Assembly: GCA_045539925.1 (NCBI GenBank)
Contig: JAZQGH010000142.1
Location: 62,001-126,000, forward strand
Length of the DNA: 64,000 nt
Direction of reading: 5' to 3'
Source of the DNA: SFWF01 sp045539925
GTDB lineage: Bacteria > Bacillota > Clostridia > Oscillospirales > Acutalibacteraceae
A program made the translations under genes and the position numbers. The notes beneath the pieces were generated by a model. It did not search any database. It saw nothing but the letters and a program-made list of their open reading frames with translations, and was not told the DNA's origin. Shown here piece after piece: positions 51,542 to 60,155 of this stretch; the first letter of the stretch is position 1, and the number at the start of each line of letters is the position of its first letter.

Positions 51542-52720
51542 TTAAAATACAGATTTTAGTTTATCTACTCTATCAGTCTTTTCCCAGGCAACATCAATAT
51601 CCGTTCTACCCATATGACCGTAAGCAGAAAGCTCACGATAAGAGGTCTCACGAAGCTTTAAATCGCGGATGATGGCGGCGGGACGAAGGTCAAAGACCTT
51701 GCACACTGCCTTTGAAATCTCTTCATCCGAATATTTTCCTGTGCCGAATGTGTCGACCATTACAGATACGGGTTTTGCAACACCAATTGCATAAGCTAGC
51801 TGAATTTCACACTTTTTGGCAAGACCAGCAGCAACCACATTTTTAGCAACATATCGTGCAGCATATGCAGCCGAACGGTCAACCTTTGTGGGGTCTTTGC
51901 CTGAAAAGGCACCGCCGCCGTGACGGGCAACACCACCGTAGGTGTCGACAATTATTTTTCTGCCTGTCAGACCTGTGTCTCCTGCAGGTCCACCTACAAC
52001 AAAACGTCCTGTAGGATTGATGAAAACCTTAAAATCATCGTTTTTAAACTGCTCAGGAATAACAGGCATTATAACCTCATTAAATATGTCTTCACGTAAC
52101 TTTTCCAGGGAAATATCTGCAGAATGCTGAGAAGAAACAACAACGGTATCAAGACGAACAGGCCTATTATCCTCATACTCTATAGTTATCTGAGTTTTTC
52201 CGTCGGGCCTCAGATAAGGTAAAACACCAGACTTTCTTACCTCGGTAAGTCTTTTAGCCATTTTATGTGCAAGTGCCGCGGTCATAGGCATAAGCTCTGG
52301 CGTTTCGTCGCAGGCAAAACCGAACATCATACCCTGATCTCCTGCACCGAACTGATTAAGCTCATCATCCTGACCGTCCTTGAGCTCCAAGGAACGATCT
52401 ACGCCCATAGCAATATCGGGAGACTGTTTGTCGAGCATTATATTAACCTTACAGGTATTGCCGTCAAAATAATCATCCTCAGATTTATATCCGATATCGC
52501 ATACAACTTCGCGTATTATACTCTCAATATCCACAACAGCTTTGGTTGTTATCTCGCCCATTACGGTAACAATTCCCGTACTGGCAAAGGTTTCGCAAGC
52601 CACGCGGGACATACTGTCCTGTTCTAGCATAGCGTCAAGTATTGCGTCTGAAACACGGTCACAAACCTTATCGGGATGCCCCTCTGTAACAGATTCAGAT
52701 GTGAAAAGAAATTTAGACAT
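51542..52720 (-). CDS. metK: S-adenosylmethionine synthetase
   Basis: A 392-residue enzyme joining ATP and methionine to SAM. Signatures are TSESVTEGHPDKVCD at the N-terminus, GAGDQGMMFG near 118 and GGGAFSGKDPTKVDRSA near 260. ATG 52720 has GGAGGT upstream; the longer frame to 52780 runs into the riboswitch terminator and is not used. It is controlled by the SAM-I riboswitch just upstream, i.e. by its own product. The single gene has its own consensus promoter. Confidence 0.97.
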   Translation of the reverse strand: MSKFLFTSESVTEGHPDKVCDRVSDAILDAMLEQDSMSRVACETFASTGIVTVMGEITTKAVVDIESIIREVVCDIGYKSEDDYFDGNTCKVNIMLDKQSPDIAMGVDRSLELKDGQDDELNQFGAGDQGMMFGFACDETPELMPMTAALAHKMAKRLTEVRKSGVLPYLRPDGKTQITIEYEDNRPVRLDTVVVSSQHSADISLEKLREDIFNEVIMPVIPEQFKNDDFKVFINPTGRFVVGGPAGDTGLTGRKIIVDTYGGVARHGGGAFSGKDPTKVDRSAAYAARYVAKNVVAAGLAKKCEIQLAYAIGVAKPVSVMVDTFGTGKYSDEEISKAVCKVFDLRPAAIIRDLKLRETSYRELSAYGHMGRTDIDVAWEKTDRVDKLKSVF

Positions 52721-52741
52721 AATTACCTCCGTAAATCTCAT

Positions 52742-52862
52742 AAAAAAACCTCGCCCAAGGACGAGGTTTAAATGCCTCATCTATCAGGATTTAGCACCTT
52801 GAACTTAAAGTCAGGTTGCCGGGCTTCACAGGGCCTGTCCCTCCACCGCTCTTGATAAGGTA
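52742..52862 (-). promoter_or_regulatory. SAM-I (S-box) riboswitch with terminator, upstream of metK
   Basis: The minus strand reads CTTATCAAGAGCGGTGGAGG, GACAGGCCCTGTGAAGCCCG, GCAACC, AAGGTGCTAAATCC and GATAGATGAGGC, the conserved S-box blocks in order (aptamer about 52862-52773). A terminator (AAACCTCG / CGAGGTTT, then a T-run at 52748-52742) follows. SAM binding should favour the terminator and shut off metK. Confidence 0.96.
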
Positions 52863-52886
52863 ATATTAAGTTTATCAGCAGACTAT

Positions 52887-52915
52887 ATTATATCAAGCAT
52901 ATCGAACTTTGTCAA
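52887..52915 (-). promoter_or_regulatory. Promoter of the SAM riboswitch-metK unit
   Basis: TTGACA (52915-52910), 17-base spacer, TATAAT (52892-52887), perfect consensus, ending 9 bases after the ribU stop codon. Confidence 0.88.
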
Positions 52916-52923
52916 GATTTGTG

Positions 52924-53592
52924 TTATGAGTTTTTAACTTCGATACCAAGCATAAGCATAACGGCAACTGCAACAACTATAAGAAGTACTGAAACAACAG
53001 TAAGCACAACCGACTTTTTGTTGAATTTATATGCTGCATTATCAGATGTTTTGACAAACCCCGTTTTTCTGAGTGCAGTTGTGAATGGTTTATACACAAG
53101 AAGCATAATAGAAGCATTCATAATAGATTTAAACAGATTAAAAGGAAGCAACACTGTAGGAAGCATATCAATGACAGCCTGTGTAGGCATTTTAAAATAA
53201 AGCGGAGTTATGAAAATATTTGCTGTAAGCATTATTGCTGTTACACAGATAACCGTAAGGGTGGCAGCAATAATTGCTCCCGAAAAACTGCGTCTGAACT
53301 TATAAACCAGTCCGCAAACCAGCGCAAAGGTACCGCTTGATAGAATATTCATTACAAGTCCGTAAATGCCTGTTGTACTAATAGTAAAAAACTCTATTAA
53401 AGCAACGGTTACAACTGAAATGAGTCCGTAAACAGGACCATACAAAAGTGCTATTACCGACAGAACGGCATCCTTTAAGTCGAGGGACAAGAATCCTCCA
53501 ACCTTAAACATTGATGTCAAAAATGTGACTAAAAAAGCTACCGCTACCAGCATTGCAGAGACTGCAATTTTTTTCGTGTTTTCTTGTTTCAT
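52924..53592 (-). CDS. ribU: Riboflavin ECF transporter S component RibU
   Basis: A 222-residue membrane protein with six hydrophobic segments and the S-component motif GGFLSLDLKDAVLSVIALLYGP and later FKSIMNASIMLL. The gene is directly under an FMN riboswitch, which supports riboflavin as substrate. It should use the EcfA1A2T module near 26 kb. ATG 53592 follows a GGAGG; the longer frame to 53739 overlaps the aptamer and is not coding. Confidence 0.93.
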   Translation of the reverse strand: MKQENTKKIAVSAMLVAVAFLVTFLTSMFKVGGFLSLDLKDAVLSVIALLYGPVYGLISVVTVALIEFFTISTTGIYGLVMNILSSGTFALVCGLVYKFRRSFSGAIIAATLTVICVTAIMLTANIFITPLYFKMPTQAVIDMLPTVLLPFNLFKSIMNASIMLLVYKPFTTALRKTGFVKTSDNAAYKFNKKSVVLTVVSVLLIVVAVAVMLMLGIEVKNS

Positions 53593-53627
53593 AATTTTTT
53601 CCTCCAAAAGATATACTGTTTCGGAAA

Positions 53628-53660
53628 GAAAAAGCCCCCAAGGATAATAAGTCCTTGGGG
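53628..53660 (-). terminator. Terminator of the FMN riboswitch
   Basis: CCCCAAGGA / TCCTTGGGG stem followed by GCTTTTTC on the minus strand, between the aptamer and ribU; expected to form when FMN is bound. Confidence 0.9.
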
Positions 53661-53682
53661 TATACTTACTGTGTATAATACT

Positions 53683-53793
53683 TTCTCTTCTTTCATCCGG
53701 ACTATACCGTCGGCTTTGGAATTTCACCAAATCTGCCATTTAGGCTTGCGGGCTGTACCGCCGGTGAGGAATTGCACCTCGCCCCGAAGACAT
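53683..53793 (-). promoter_or_regulatory. FMN (RFN) riboswitch aptamer upstream of ribU
   Basis: The minus strand has the RFN blocks in order: TCTTCGGGGCGAGGTGCAAT, CCTCACCGGCGGTA, AGCCCGCAAGCC, GATTTGGTGAAATTCC, AAAGCCGACGGTATAGTCCG and GATGAAAGAAGA. Confidence 0.97.
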
Positions 53794-53797
53794 ATTT

Positions 53798-53826
53798 ATT
53801 ATACACTCTGTAAACTTATGTGTCAA
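53798..53826 (-). promoter_or_regulatory. Promoter of the FMN riboswitch-ribU unit
   Basis: TTGACA (53826-53821) and TATAAT (53803-53798), 17-base spacer. The -35 box is only 5 bases past the spo0A stop codon, and the transcript would start at about the first base of the aptamer. Confidence 0.88.
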
Positions 53827-53831
53827 GAATA

Positions 53832-54605
53832 TTATGCTACACGGATGCGAAGGCGAATTTTATCTGCAATCATAGCAATAAACTCGCTGTTTGTAGGTTT
53901 ACCGCGATCATTATTGATTGTATATCCAAAGTATGCATTAAGTACGTCAAGGTCTCCCCTGTCCCATGCAACCTCAATTGCGTGGCGAATTGCCCTCTCT
54001 ACTCTTGAAGAGGTTGTTGAGAATTTCTTTGCGACGGTTGGATATAGAATTTTCGTCACAGAATTTATTGCTTCCTCATTTTTTATAGAAAGCATTATAG
54101 ACTCTCTGAGATAGTGATATCCCTTAATATGTGCAGGTACGCCTATCTGGTGAATAATTTCGGTTATCATAAGCTCAAGATCGTGGTCACTTATAACACC
54201 ATCTTTGGTAGGAATTGGATGAAGGTCTGTTTTCCAACCCGAAAACTTAATTATTCTCTCTGCTAACATACCAAAATCAATAGGTTTAATAAAGAAATAA
54301 GCTGCTCCTGCTCTTAATACCTCTGTTTCGAGATGATGATTATCGATAGCAGAAAATGCCATCACCATAGGTCTCTCCTTTTCATTTATATCTTTTATAG
54401 CTGACAGAACACCTATGATGTCAAGGTTGGGCATAAATATATCTGCCAAAACTACATTTGGTTTTAATGTGCGAAGTTTTTCGAGAAGTTTAATTCCGTC
54501 TTTCTCGCATAGGCTTACGCTCATACCATAGCTTGACAGCACCTTTTGACAGTGGACACCAAATTCTGCAGAAGAATCTGCAATTAATACTTTTAAATTA
54601 TTCAT
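53832..54605 (-). CDS. spo0A: Sporulation master regulator Spo0A
   Basis: A 257-residue response regulator. The receiver has phospho-Asp55 (VVLADIFMPN), Ser85 in the Thr/Ser position (AFSAID) and Lys107 (FFIKPID). Of the acidic pair, Asp10 is present but the second Asp is Ser11 (LIADSSAEF). The DNA-binding domain (about 150-257) is clear: GVPAHIKGYHYLRESIML, TKILYPTVAKKFSTTSSRVE, RAIRHAIEVAWDRG. It switches cells into sporulation once phosphorylated. It stands alone; there is no terminator before the ribU riboswitch. The 54606-54818 upstream region is AT-rich without a recognised element. Confidence 0.96.
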   Translation of the reverse strand: MNNLKVLIADSSAEFGVHCQKVLSSYGMSVSLCEKDGIKLLEKLRTLKPNVVLADIFMPNLDIIGVLSAIKDINEKERPMVMAFSAIDNHHLETEVLRAGAAYFFIKPIDFGMLAERIIKFSGWKTDLHPIPTKDGVISDHDLELMITEIIHQIGVPAHIKGYHYLRESIMLSIKNEEAINSVTKILYPTVAKKFSTTSSRVERAIRHAIEVAWDRGDLDVLNAYFGYTINNDRGKPTNSEFIAMIADKIRLRIRVA

Positions 54606-54818
54606 TTTTATTTCCTCCTTTTAGGTTTTCTACATTGTAGCACATTTTTCCAAGTTTTTCAAGTGTAAATATTTCTTATTTTGACATTGTGCGTTATTTA
54701 CAGTATTAATAAATTGGTTTTTTGGTCGTTTTATAGGAAAAACAGCGATGAAAAACCTTATATTAAGTCAAATATAGGCATAAATTCATAAAAAAACTGT
54801 AAAAATCGCAAAAAAAAA

Positions 54819-54840
54819 ATTTGTAGAAAAATCTACAAAT
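54819..54840. promoter_or_regulatory. Inverted repeat upstream of the GDSL hydrolase promoter
   Basis: ATTTGTAGA-AAAA-TCTACAAAT, perfect 9-base arms, 14 bases before the -35 box. On the minus strand it is followed by about nine T, so it might instead end antisense transcripts. Each arm plus loop (TTTGTAGAAAA) differs by one base from the 0A box. Confidence 0.45.
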
Positions 54841-54854
54841 CTTTAAACTGAAGA

Positions 54855-54883
54855 TTGTATTCAGTCGTTAAAAATGATATAAT
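54855..54883 (+). promoter_or_regulatory. Promoter of the GDSL hydrolase gene
   Basis: TTGTAT (54855-54860) and TATAAT (54878-54883), 17-base spacer, leaving a 70-base leader. Confidence 0.7.
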
Positions 54884-54961
54884 ACCTTTCGTTCCAGCAT
54901 TTAGGAAAAGGCAGTGTTAAGGGATAAATCATACTAAAAATGAAGCAATTGGAGTAGAGCA

Positions 54962-56110
54962 ATGAGTTTTACAAAATGGGTAAACGGATGGGGTCTTGGT
55001 GTTGCATATCCACCACTTACAGAGGCGCAATGGACTAAAGACACTACAGTCAGATATGTGCTTATAAACAGTCTCGATGCCGGTGCGGTACGTCTTAAAT
55101 TTACTAACCGCTTCGGTGAACATCCTGCAACACTTACCGAGGTGACTGTAGCCATTTCAGCCGACGGAAAATGTGCTGTTAAAAAGGAAAGTATAACAAA
55201 TGTTACTTTCGGCGGCAGCACTACGGTAACAATTCCGCCTCACGGAGAAATAACCAGTGATGCTATACCGTTTAGTATTAAATCGGGAGAAAAAATTGCG
55301 GTCAGCATATATTTTGGCGAGTTTACCCAGATGAACACAGGCTTTACCTACGACAACACATTTATGGTGCGCAGATTTATTGAAGGTAACTGCACTAAGT
55401 CTGAGAATTTCGACAGCATGAAGATGTCTTTTTCTGCAGCATATAATTTCTTGTGGAGTGTTGATTTCCTCACCTATGAGGACAGCTACTCTATTGCCGC
55501 CTACGGCGATTCTATTACATCTCAAGAATGGGTTGATATATTAGCGAACAAGCTTATTGATGCGGGTATAAATAACCGAGCTATAGTACGAAGAGCGGTT
55601 AGTGGAAGCAGAATTTTCGGCTCCTACCCTGCCCTTTCCTATTTCCATTACGGAGAGGACGGTAAGACCCGTTTTAAACGAGAAATAATGCACGATGGAG
55701 TTGACGGGGTCATCATTCTTCACGGAATAAACGACATAATTCATCCCGACGGTAAAAATCCGATGCGACCTATGAGCAATATGCCTACAGCTGAACAACT
55801 TTCTGAAGGTATTAAATGGTATATCGATAAAGCTAAAGAGCTTGGATACAGAACATATGTAGGCACACTGTTGCCTATTAAAGATTGGCGCACCTACGAT
55901 GTGCCGCGTGACAACATCAGAATTGCATTTAACAATTGGATAAGAACGCAAACTCTTTCAGATGGCTTTATAGACTTCGAAAAAGCAGTTATCAGTGCAT
56001 CTGACCCGAGAGCATTTGACCCTGCTTGTAACCGCGGAGATAATCTGCACGCAAGTGTTGAAGGCTACCGCCGAATGTCAGAGGCTGTTGATATGTCAAT
56101 ATTCAAATAG
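54962..56110 (+). CDS. SGNH/GDSL-type esterase
   Basis: A 382-residue protein without signal peptide. An N-terminal beta-sandwich (about 1-160, LKFTNRFGEHPATLTEVTVA) is joined to an SGNH hydrolase: Ser in AAYGDSITSQ near 183, Asn in GINDIIHPD, and Asp/His in GDNLHAS near the end. Such two-domain enzymes deacylate carbohydrates or small esters; the substrate is unknown. GGAG lies 8 bases before the ATG. It is monocistronic. Confidence 0.85.
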   Translation: MSFTKWVNGWGLGVAYPPLTEAQWTKDTTVRYVLINSLDAGAVRLKFTNRFGEHPATLTEVTVAISADGKCAVKKESITNVTFGGSTTVTIPPHGEITSDAIPFSIKSGEKIAVSIYFGEFTQMNTGFTYDNTFMVRRFIEGNCTKSENFDSMKMSFSAAYNFLWSVDFLTYEDSYSIAAYGDSITSQEWVDILANKLIDAGINNRAIVRRAVSGSRIFGSYPALSYFHYGEDGKTRFKREIMHDGVDGVIILHGINDIIHPDGKNPMRPMSNMPTAEQLSEGIKWYIDKAKELGYRTYVGTLLPIKDWRTYDVPRDNIRIAFNNWIRTQTLSDGFIDFEKAVISASDPRAFDPACNRGDNLHASVEGYRRMSEAVDMSIFK

Positions 56111-56111
56111 C

Positions 56112-56157
56112 AAACAAACCGCACTGTATGGGCGAGCCCCTACAGTGCGGTTTGTTT
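56112..56157. terminator. Bidirectional terminator between GDSL and GT2 genes
   Basis: A perfect 17-bp stem (AAACAAACCGCACTGTA and its complement) with an inner GGGC/GCCC pairing. The stem includes the last codon of the GT2 gene. Confidence 0.88.
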
Positions 56158-57151
56158 AGATAACCTTTTTTAACCAGAACGGTAATACTATGATTCCGAG
56201 AAGAGTGCCTACTCCATATGACAAATGAAGGAAAAGAAAAATAAATGGCAATAAAATATTTGTTATTCTTGGTTTTTTTACTGTTTCGATTGCTGTAATA
56301 ACAAAAACGAGTGCCGCGTACATAGACCACATCAAGATGCTGAGAAATGGATATCCAAAGACAGATAAAAGTGATGTGAGGATAATCCCAATAACAAATA
56401 AAAACGGTACAAAGTGAAATATCGAAAAGCATTTTGGCGATACGCCAAGGGTTTTACCTATCCAGTAACCGTTGAGATACTTTTGCTTTAGCATTTTAGA
56501 AAGCGTACTGCGTGTATGCTGATAAAAAACTATATCGGGACTGTAACAAAGCTTTACGCCTGCCTGTCTCATACGGTAGGTCATATCGTTATCCTCAGAA
56601 CGGGGTAAAAGCTCGTTATATCTGCCGACCTTGTCATATACCTCTCTGCGGTACATTCCACAGAAAAGTGATTTTGTATACATTTTCTTTTCGCTGTGTC
56701 TGTAAGGAGCAATACTGCTGCCAAACATCGACTGTTCTGCTGTGAGAAGGGTCTCTTTAAAGGGGGTGGAACCGTCAATAATATTCGGTCTTCTTCCTCC
56801 CGATGCCATCTCCCCGCTCATTAAAACCTCAACATTTTTACGTATAAAATCAGATGGCATAGAGGCGTGAGCATCGATACGAAGGAGTGCTTCTCCCGTA
56901 TAATTATCAAGGGCAACATTATGTCCGCAGGGTATAGACTTTCTTTCGTTTTCAAGCACCTTTACACATGCAAAACCATTGTCTTCACTTGCAAAGGATT
57001 CCATAATACTACGGGTACTATCGGTAGACATACTGTCAATAAGCAAGACCTCTATCTTACCGTGACAGTAATCCTGCTCCTTTAAATCGCTGAGAAGCCT
57101 CGGTAAAGACGCCTCTTCGTTATATGCAACTATCGCAAAAGAAACGAACAT
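56156..57151 (-). CDS. Family 2 glycosyltransferase, ExoA-like
   Basis: A 331-residue enzyme with a GT-A domain (SFAIVAYNEEASLPRLLSDL at the start, DSMSTDST, the LRIDAH metal-binding DxD-type motif, and EDNDMTYRMRQAG as acceptor-site acidic motif). Two or three C-terminal membrane segments (about 240-320) follow. It resembles ExoA of polysaccharide synthesis. No other polysaccharide gene is adjacent, so the product is unknown. Confidence 0.85.
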   Translation of the reverse strand: MFVSFAIVAYNEEASLPRLLSDLKEQDYCHGKIEVLLIDSMSTDSTRSIMESFASEDNGFACVKVLENERKSIPCGHNVALDNYTGEALLRIDAHASMPSDFIRKNVEVLMSGEMASGGRRPNIIDGSTPFKETLLTAEQSMFGSSIAPYRHSEKKMYTKSLFCGMYRREVYDKVGRYNELLPRSEDNDMTYRMRQAGVKLCYSPDIVFYQHTRSTLSKMLKQKYLNGYWIGKTLGVSPKCFSIFHFVPFLFVIGIILTSLLSVFGYPFLSILMWSMYAALVFVITAIETVKKPRITNILLPFIFLFLHLSYGVGTLLGIIVLPFWLKKVI

Positions 57152-57213
57152 AATGCTCTCCTAAAAGTTTTTAATAATTATAACACAAACAAAAAAAACT
57201 TCAAAGTAAAATA

Positions 57214-57242
57214 TTGACTGTTGATTCACATATCTTTATAAT
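57214..57242 (+). promoter_or_regulatory. Promoter of the ybaK-like gene
   Basis: TTGACT (57214-57219) and TATAAT (57237-57242), 17-base spacer, 23 bases before the ATG. Confidence 0.8.
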
Positions 57243-57265
57243 ATATGAAAACGGAGGTATAAACT

Positions 57266-57736
57266 ATGGCTATTGAAAAGGTTAAAGAATATTTTAAAGA
57301 GCTTGGAATTGAAGACAGAATTTTAGAATTCGAGGTGTCAAGTGCTACAGTAGCGCTTGCCGCAGAAGCCTTGGGCTGCGAAGGCGCCAGAATTGCAAAA
57401 ACACTTTCTTTTAAGACAGATGAGGGTTGTGTGCTTATTGTAGCAGCCGGTGATGCCAAGGTGGACAACGGCAAATTCAAAGCCCTTTTCGGCACTAAAG
57501 CTAAGATGCCTTCAGGTGATGAGGTTGAAGAACTTTGCGGACACGCTATAGGCGGTGTTTGTCCCTTTGCAGTAAAGGACGGTGTAAAGGTTTATCTTGA
57601 CAAATCCCTTACCCGTTTCGAAACGGTCTTCCCTGCCTGCGGAAGTAGTAACAGCGCTATTGAAATGACGATAGAAGAACTTGAAAAATACAGTAACTGT
57701 GTGGAATTTATCGACGTATGTAAAGATTGGCAATAA
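57266..57736 (+). CDS. YbaK/EbsC-type aminoacyl-tRNA deacylase
   Basis: A 156-residue protein of the YbaK/ProX family that hydrolyses mischarged tRNAs. The conserved Lys of RIAKTLSFK, the GDAKVDNGKFKALFGT segment and the GHAIGGVCPF loop are present. The exact mischarged tRNA (Cys-tRNA-Pro, Ala-tRNA-Pro or others) is not readable. CGGAGG precedes the ATG. It has its own promoter. Confidence 0.9.
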   Translation: MAIEKVKEYFKELGIEDRILEFEVSSATVALAAEALGCEGARIAKTLSFKTDEGCVLIVAAGDAKVDNGKFKALFGTKAKMPSGDEVEELCGHAIGGVCPFAVKDGVKVYLDKSLTRFETVFPACGSSNSAIEMTIEELEKYSNCVEFIDVCKDWQ

Positions 57737-57738
57737 AG

Positions 57739-57775
57739 AATGAGCAGAGAGTGTTTTTTACTCTCTGCTCATTTT
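57739..57775. terminator. Bidirectional terminator shared by ybaK-like gene and malQ
   Basis: AATGAGCAGAGAGT / ACTCTCTGCTCATT, 14-bp stem between convergent genes. One arm encodes the last four residues of MalQ and its stop. Confidence 0.88.
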
Positions 57776-59263
57776 TAAATAATCATCTTCGGGAACTCTG
57801 AAATAAAGGGCTGTGTTTTCATACACAATGCCTGCTAGCCAATCGTTTATACAGTTGCCGTCAATTCTCCACTGCCAGTTTCCTCCAACGGTAGAGGGTA
57901 TATTTATCCTTGCTTCTGCGCCAAGACCGATAATATCCTGCATAGTGAGTATACATATCTCCCCAACAGACATAAGTCCTGCCCTCATCATAGCCCAGTT
58001 GATACCCTCCTGCTCGTCTACATGGAGGTATTTTTTTGCCATACTCAGGTCTTCTTTTTCGGCAGACTGAGCCCACCCGAGGATGGTATCATTATCATGA
58101 GTGCCTGTATAAACCACGCAGTTTTTGTTGTAATTATGGGGTAGATAACCACTGTCAACATCGGCGGTAAATCCAAACTGAAGCACTTTCATTCCCGGAA
58201 AGCCAGATTTCTTAAGCATTTCGTGCACTTCGGGGGTAAGGAAGCCCAAATCTTCTGCTATAATAGGGAGATTATCACCGAATTCTTTTTTAATCTCGTT
58301 AAAAAGTGCCATATTAGGACCTTTAAGCCACTTTCCGCCCTTTGCAGTTTTATCACCGTAGGGTATTGCCCAGTAAGCCTCGAAACCTCTGAAATGATCG
58401 ATTCGCACCATATCATAAAGTTTAAGAGCATAGCCGAGTCTGCGTTTCCACCATCCGAAATTATCCTTCTTCATATAACTCCAGTTATATAGAGGGTTAC
58501 CCCACAGCTGACCGTCTTCAGAAAAAGCATCAGGCGGACAACCTGCTACAGCTTTAGGTTTTAGCTCACTATCAAGCTGAAACTGCTCAGGCTCCGACCA
58601 TACATCGGCAGAATCATAAGCAACATATATGGGTATATCCCCTATTATTCCTATACCGTTTTTATTTGCGTATGCTTTAAGCCTAAACCACTGCTTTGAA
58701 AAAATATACTGAACGAAATGGTAAAATTCGGTTACATCCTTATGCTCAGTCTTAACGCTTACAATAGTCTGAGCATCTCTGACTCTTAGCTTTTCTTCCC
58801 ATTCTTCCCAAGCAATATCACTATGACTGTTTTTAAGTGCCATAAAAAGCGCATATTCATCGAGCCAGAAGGCATTTTCCTCGCAGAAGGTTCTGTATTC
58901 CTTATGAGGACTGAACCTTTTAAAAGCAATTTTAAGGAGCTTATTTCTGTTTTCGTAGAGCTTACCGTAGTCTATAGTACTATTATCGCTGCCAAAGTCA
59001 AAGGAAAGGAACTCATCTTCCGTGAGCAGACCGTCTTCAATAAGAAACTCGGGATCGATAAAATATGTGTTGCCTGCGTAAGAAGAAAAGGACTGATAGG
59101 GCGAGTCCCCGTAGTTTGTTGGATTAAGCGGCAGTATCTGCCACCAAGACTGACCCGATTTCTTAAGAAAGTCTACAAAACGGTAGGCTTCCTTGCCAAG
59201 TGTTCCGATACCGCCTCGAGAAGGCAGAGAAAATATCGGCATAAGTATTCCGCTGGTTCTCAT
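57758..59263 (-). CDS. malQ: 4-alpha-glucanotransferase (amylomaltase)
   Basis: A 501-residue GH77 enzyme that disproportionates maltodextrins. Signatures: RTSGILMPIFSLPSRGGIGT at the start, DIPIYVAYDSADVW, catalytic Asp in RIDHFRGFEAYW, Glu in IIAEDLGFLTP, and YTGTHDNDTILGW. ATG 59263 follows CGGAG; the longer ORF to 59326 lacks support and overlaps the permease gene. Last gene of a sugar ABC operon, which implies uptake of maltodextrins. Confidence 0.95.
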   Translation of the reverse strand: MRTSGILMPIFSLPSRGGIGTLGKEAYRFVDFLKKSGQSWWQILPLNPTNYGDSPYQSFSSYAGNTYFIDPEFLIEDGLLTEDEFLSFDFGSDNSTIDYGKLYENRNKLLKIAFKRFSPHKEYRTFCEENAFWLDEYALFMALKNSHSDIAWEEWEEKLRVRDAQTIVSVKTEHKDVTEFYHFVQYIFSKQWFRLKAYANKNGIGIIGDIPIYVAYDSADVWSEPEQFQLDSELKPKAVAGCPPDAFSEDGQLWGNPLYNWSYMKKDNFGWWKRRLGYALKLYDMVRIDHFRGFEAYWAIPYGDKTAKGGKWLKGPNMALFNEIKKEFGDNLPIIAEDLGFLTPEVHEMLKKSGFPGMKVLQFGFTADVDSGYLPHNYNKNCVVYTGTHDNDTILGWAQSAEKEDLSMAKKYLHVDEQEGINWAMMRAGLMSVGEICILTMQDIIGLGAEARINIPSTVGGNWQWRIDGNCINDWLAGIVYENTALYFRVPEDDYLKMSRE

Positions 59264-59297
59264 AAAAATCTCCGTTCTTTTGTATGTACGGTGCAGT

Positions 59298-60155
59298 TTA
59301 ACCCTTAACTGCACCCGAAAGCACACCTTTGATTATATGCTTCTGACTTATAAAATAAACAATAATTATCGGTAGCAGACAAAGTATTATAAGCGCCATT
59401 GTTGCTCCGTAATCTACCTGACCGTAACTGCCCTGAAGGTATTGTATCTGTATCGGAATGGTTCTGTATTCCCGTTTATCAAGCACGAGATATGGCAGTA
59501 AATAGTCATTCCATACCCACATTGTCTGCAAAATACCTACCGAAATATATGTCGACTTCAGTATAGGGGCTACTACATGAAAAAAGGTTTGCAGTGTGTT
59601 GCAGCCGTCTATTGTTGCTGCTTCCTCAACCTCTAAAGGAATACTCTTTATAAATCCGCTGAACAGAAACACTGCAAGTCCTGCACCGAAACCTAAATAT
59701 ATTATAGGGATAGTAAGAGGCGTGTCAAGTTCCAATCTGTCGGCCGTCTTTGAGAGGGTGAACATAACCATCTGAAAGGGCACTACCATTGAAAAAATGC
59801 AAAGATAATATATAATTCTGCAAAAAATACTGTTGACCCTGTTTATATACCAAGCCGACATAGATGTGCAAATAAGAATCAGTGCAACAGAAAGCACTGT
59901 TATTATAAGGCTGAACAGCATTGCATAATAAAAGGGATAATTACCGTGGGCTATTCCCCTGATATAGTTGGACAAACCTGCAAAATCGCCTTTATCGGGC
60001 AGAGAAAACAGTGATGTTTTTATAGAATCGTTATCCTTGAAGGAATTATACAGCACTATAAAAACAGGAGATACCCAAGCTACAGACAAAAGAGAAAAAA
60101 CTACAGTCAGTATTCCTTTTTTTAGTTTTTCCTGCTTTGAGCCGCTTTTTATCAT
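59298..60155 (-). CDS. Carbohydrate ABC permease, MalG-like
   Basis: A 285-residue permease with six hydrophobic segments and EAA loop EVEEAATIDGCNTLQTFFHV near 190. It overlaps the MalF-like gene by one base. No ATPase gene is in this operon, so a shared MsmK-type ATPase must be encoded elsewhere. Confidence 0.92.
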   Translation of the reverse strand: MIKSGSKQEKLKKGILTVVFSLLSVAWVSPVFIVLYNSFKDNDSIKTSLFSLPDKGDFAGLSNYIRGIAHGNYPFYYAMLFSLIITVLSVALILICTSMSAWYINRVNSIFCRIIYYLCIFSMVVPFQMVMFTLSKTADRLELDTPLTIPIIYLGFGAGLAVFLFSGFIKSIPLEVEEAATIDGCNTLQTFFHVVAPILKSTYISVGILQTMWVWNDYLLPYLVLDKREYRTIPIQIQYLQGSYGQVDYGATMALIILCLLPIIIVYFISQKHIIKGVLSGAVKG

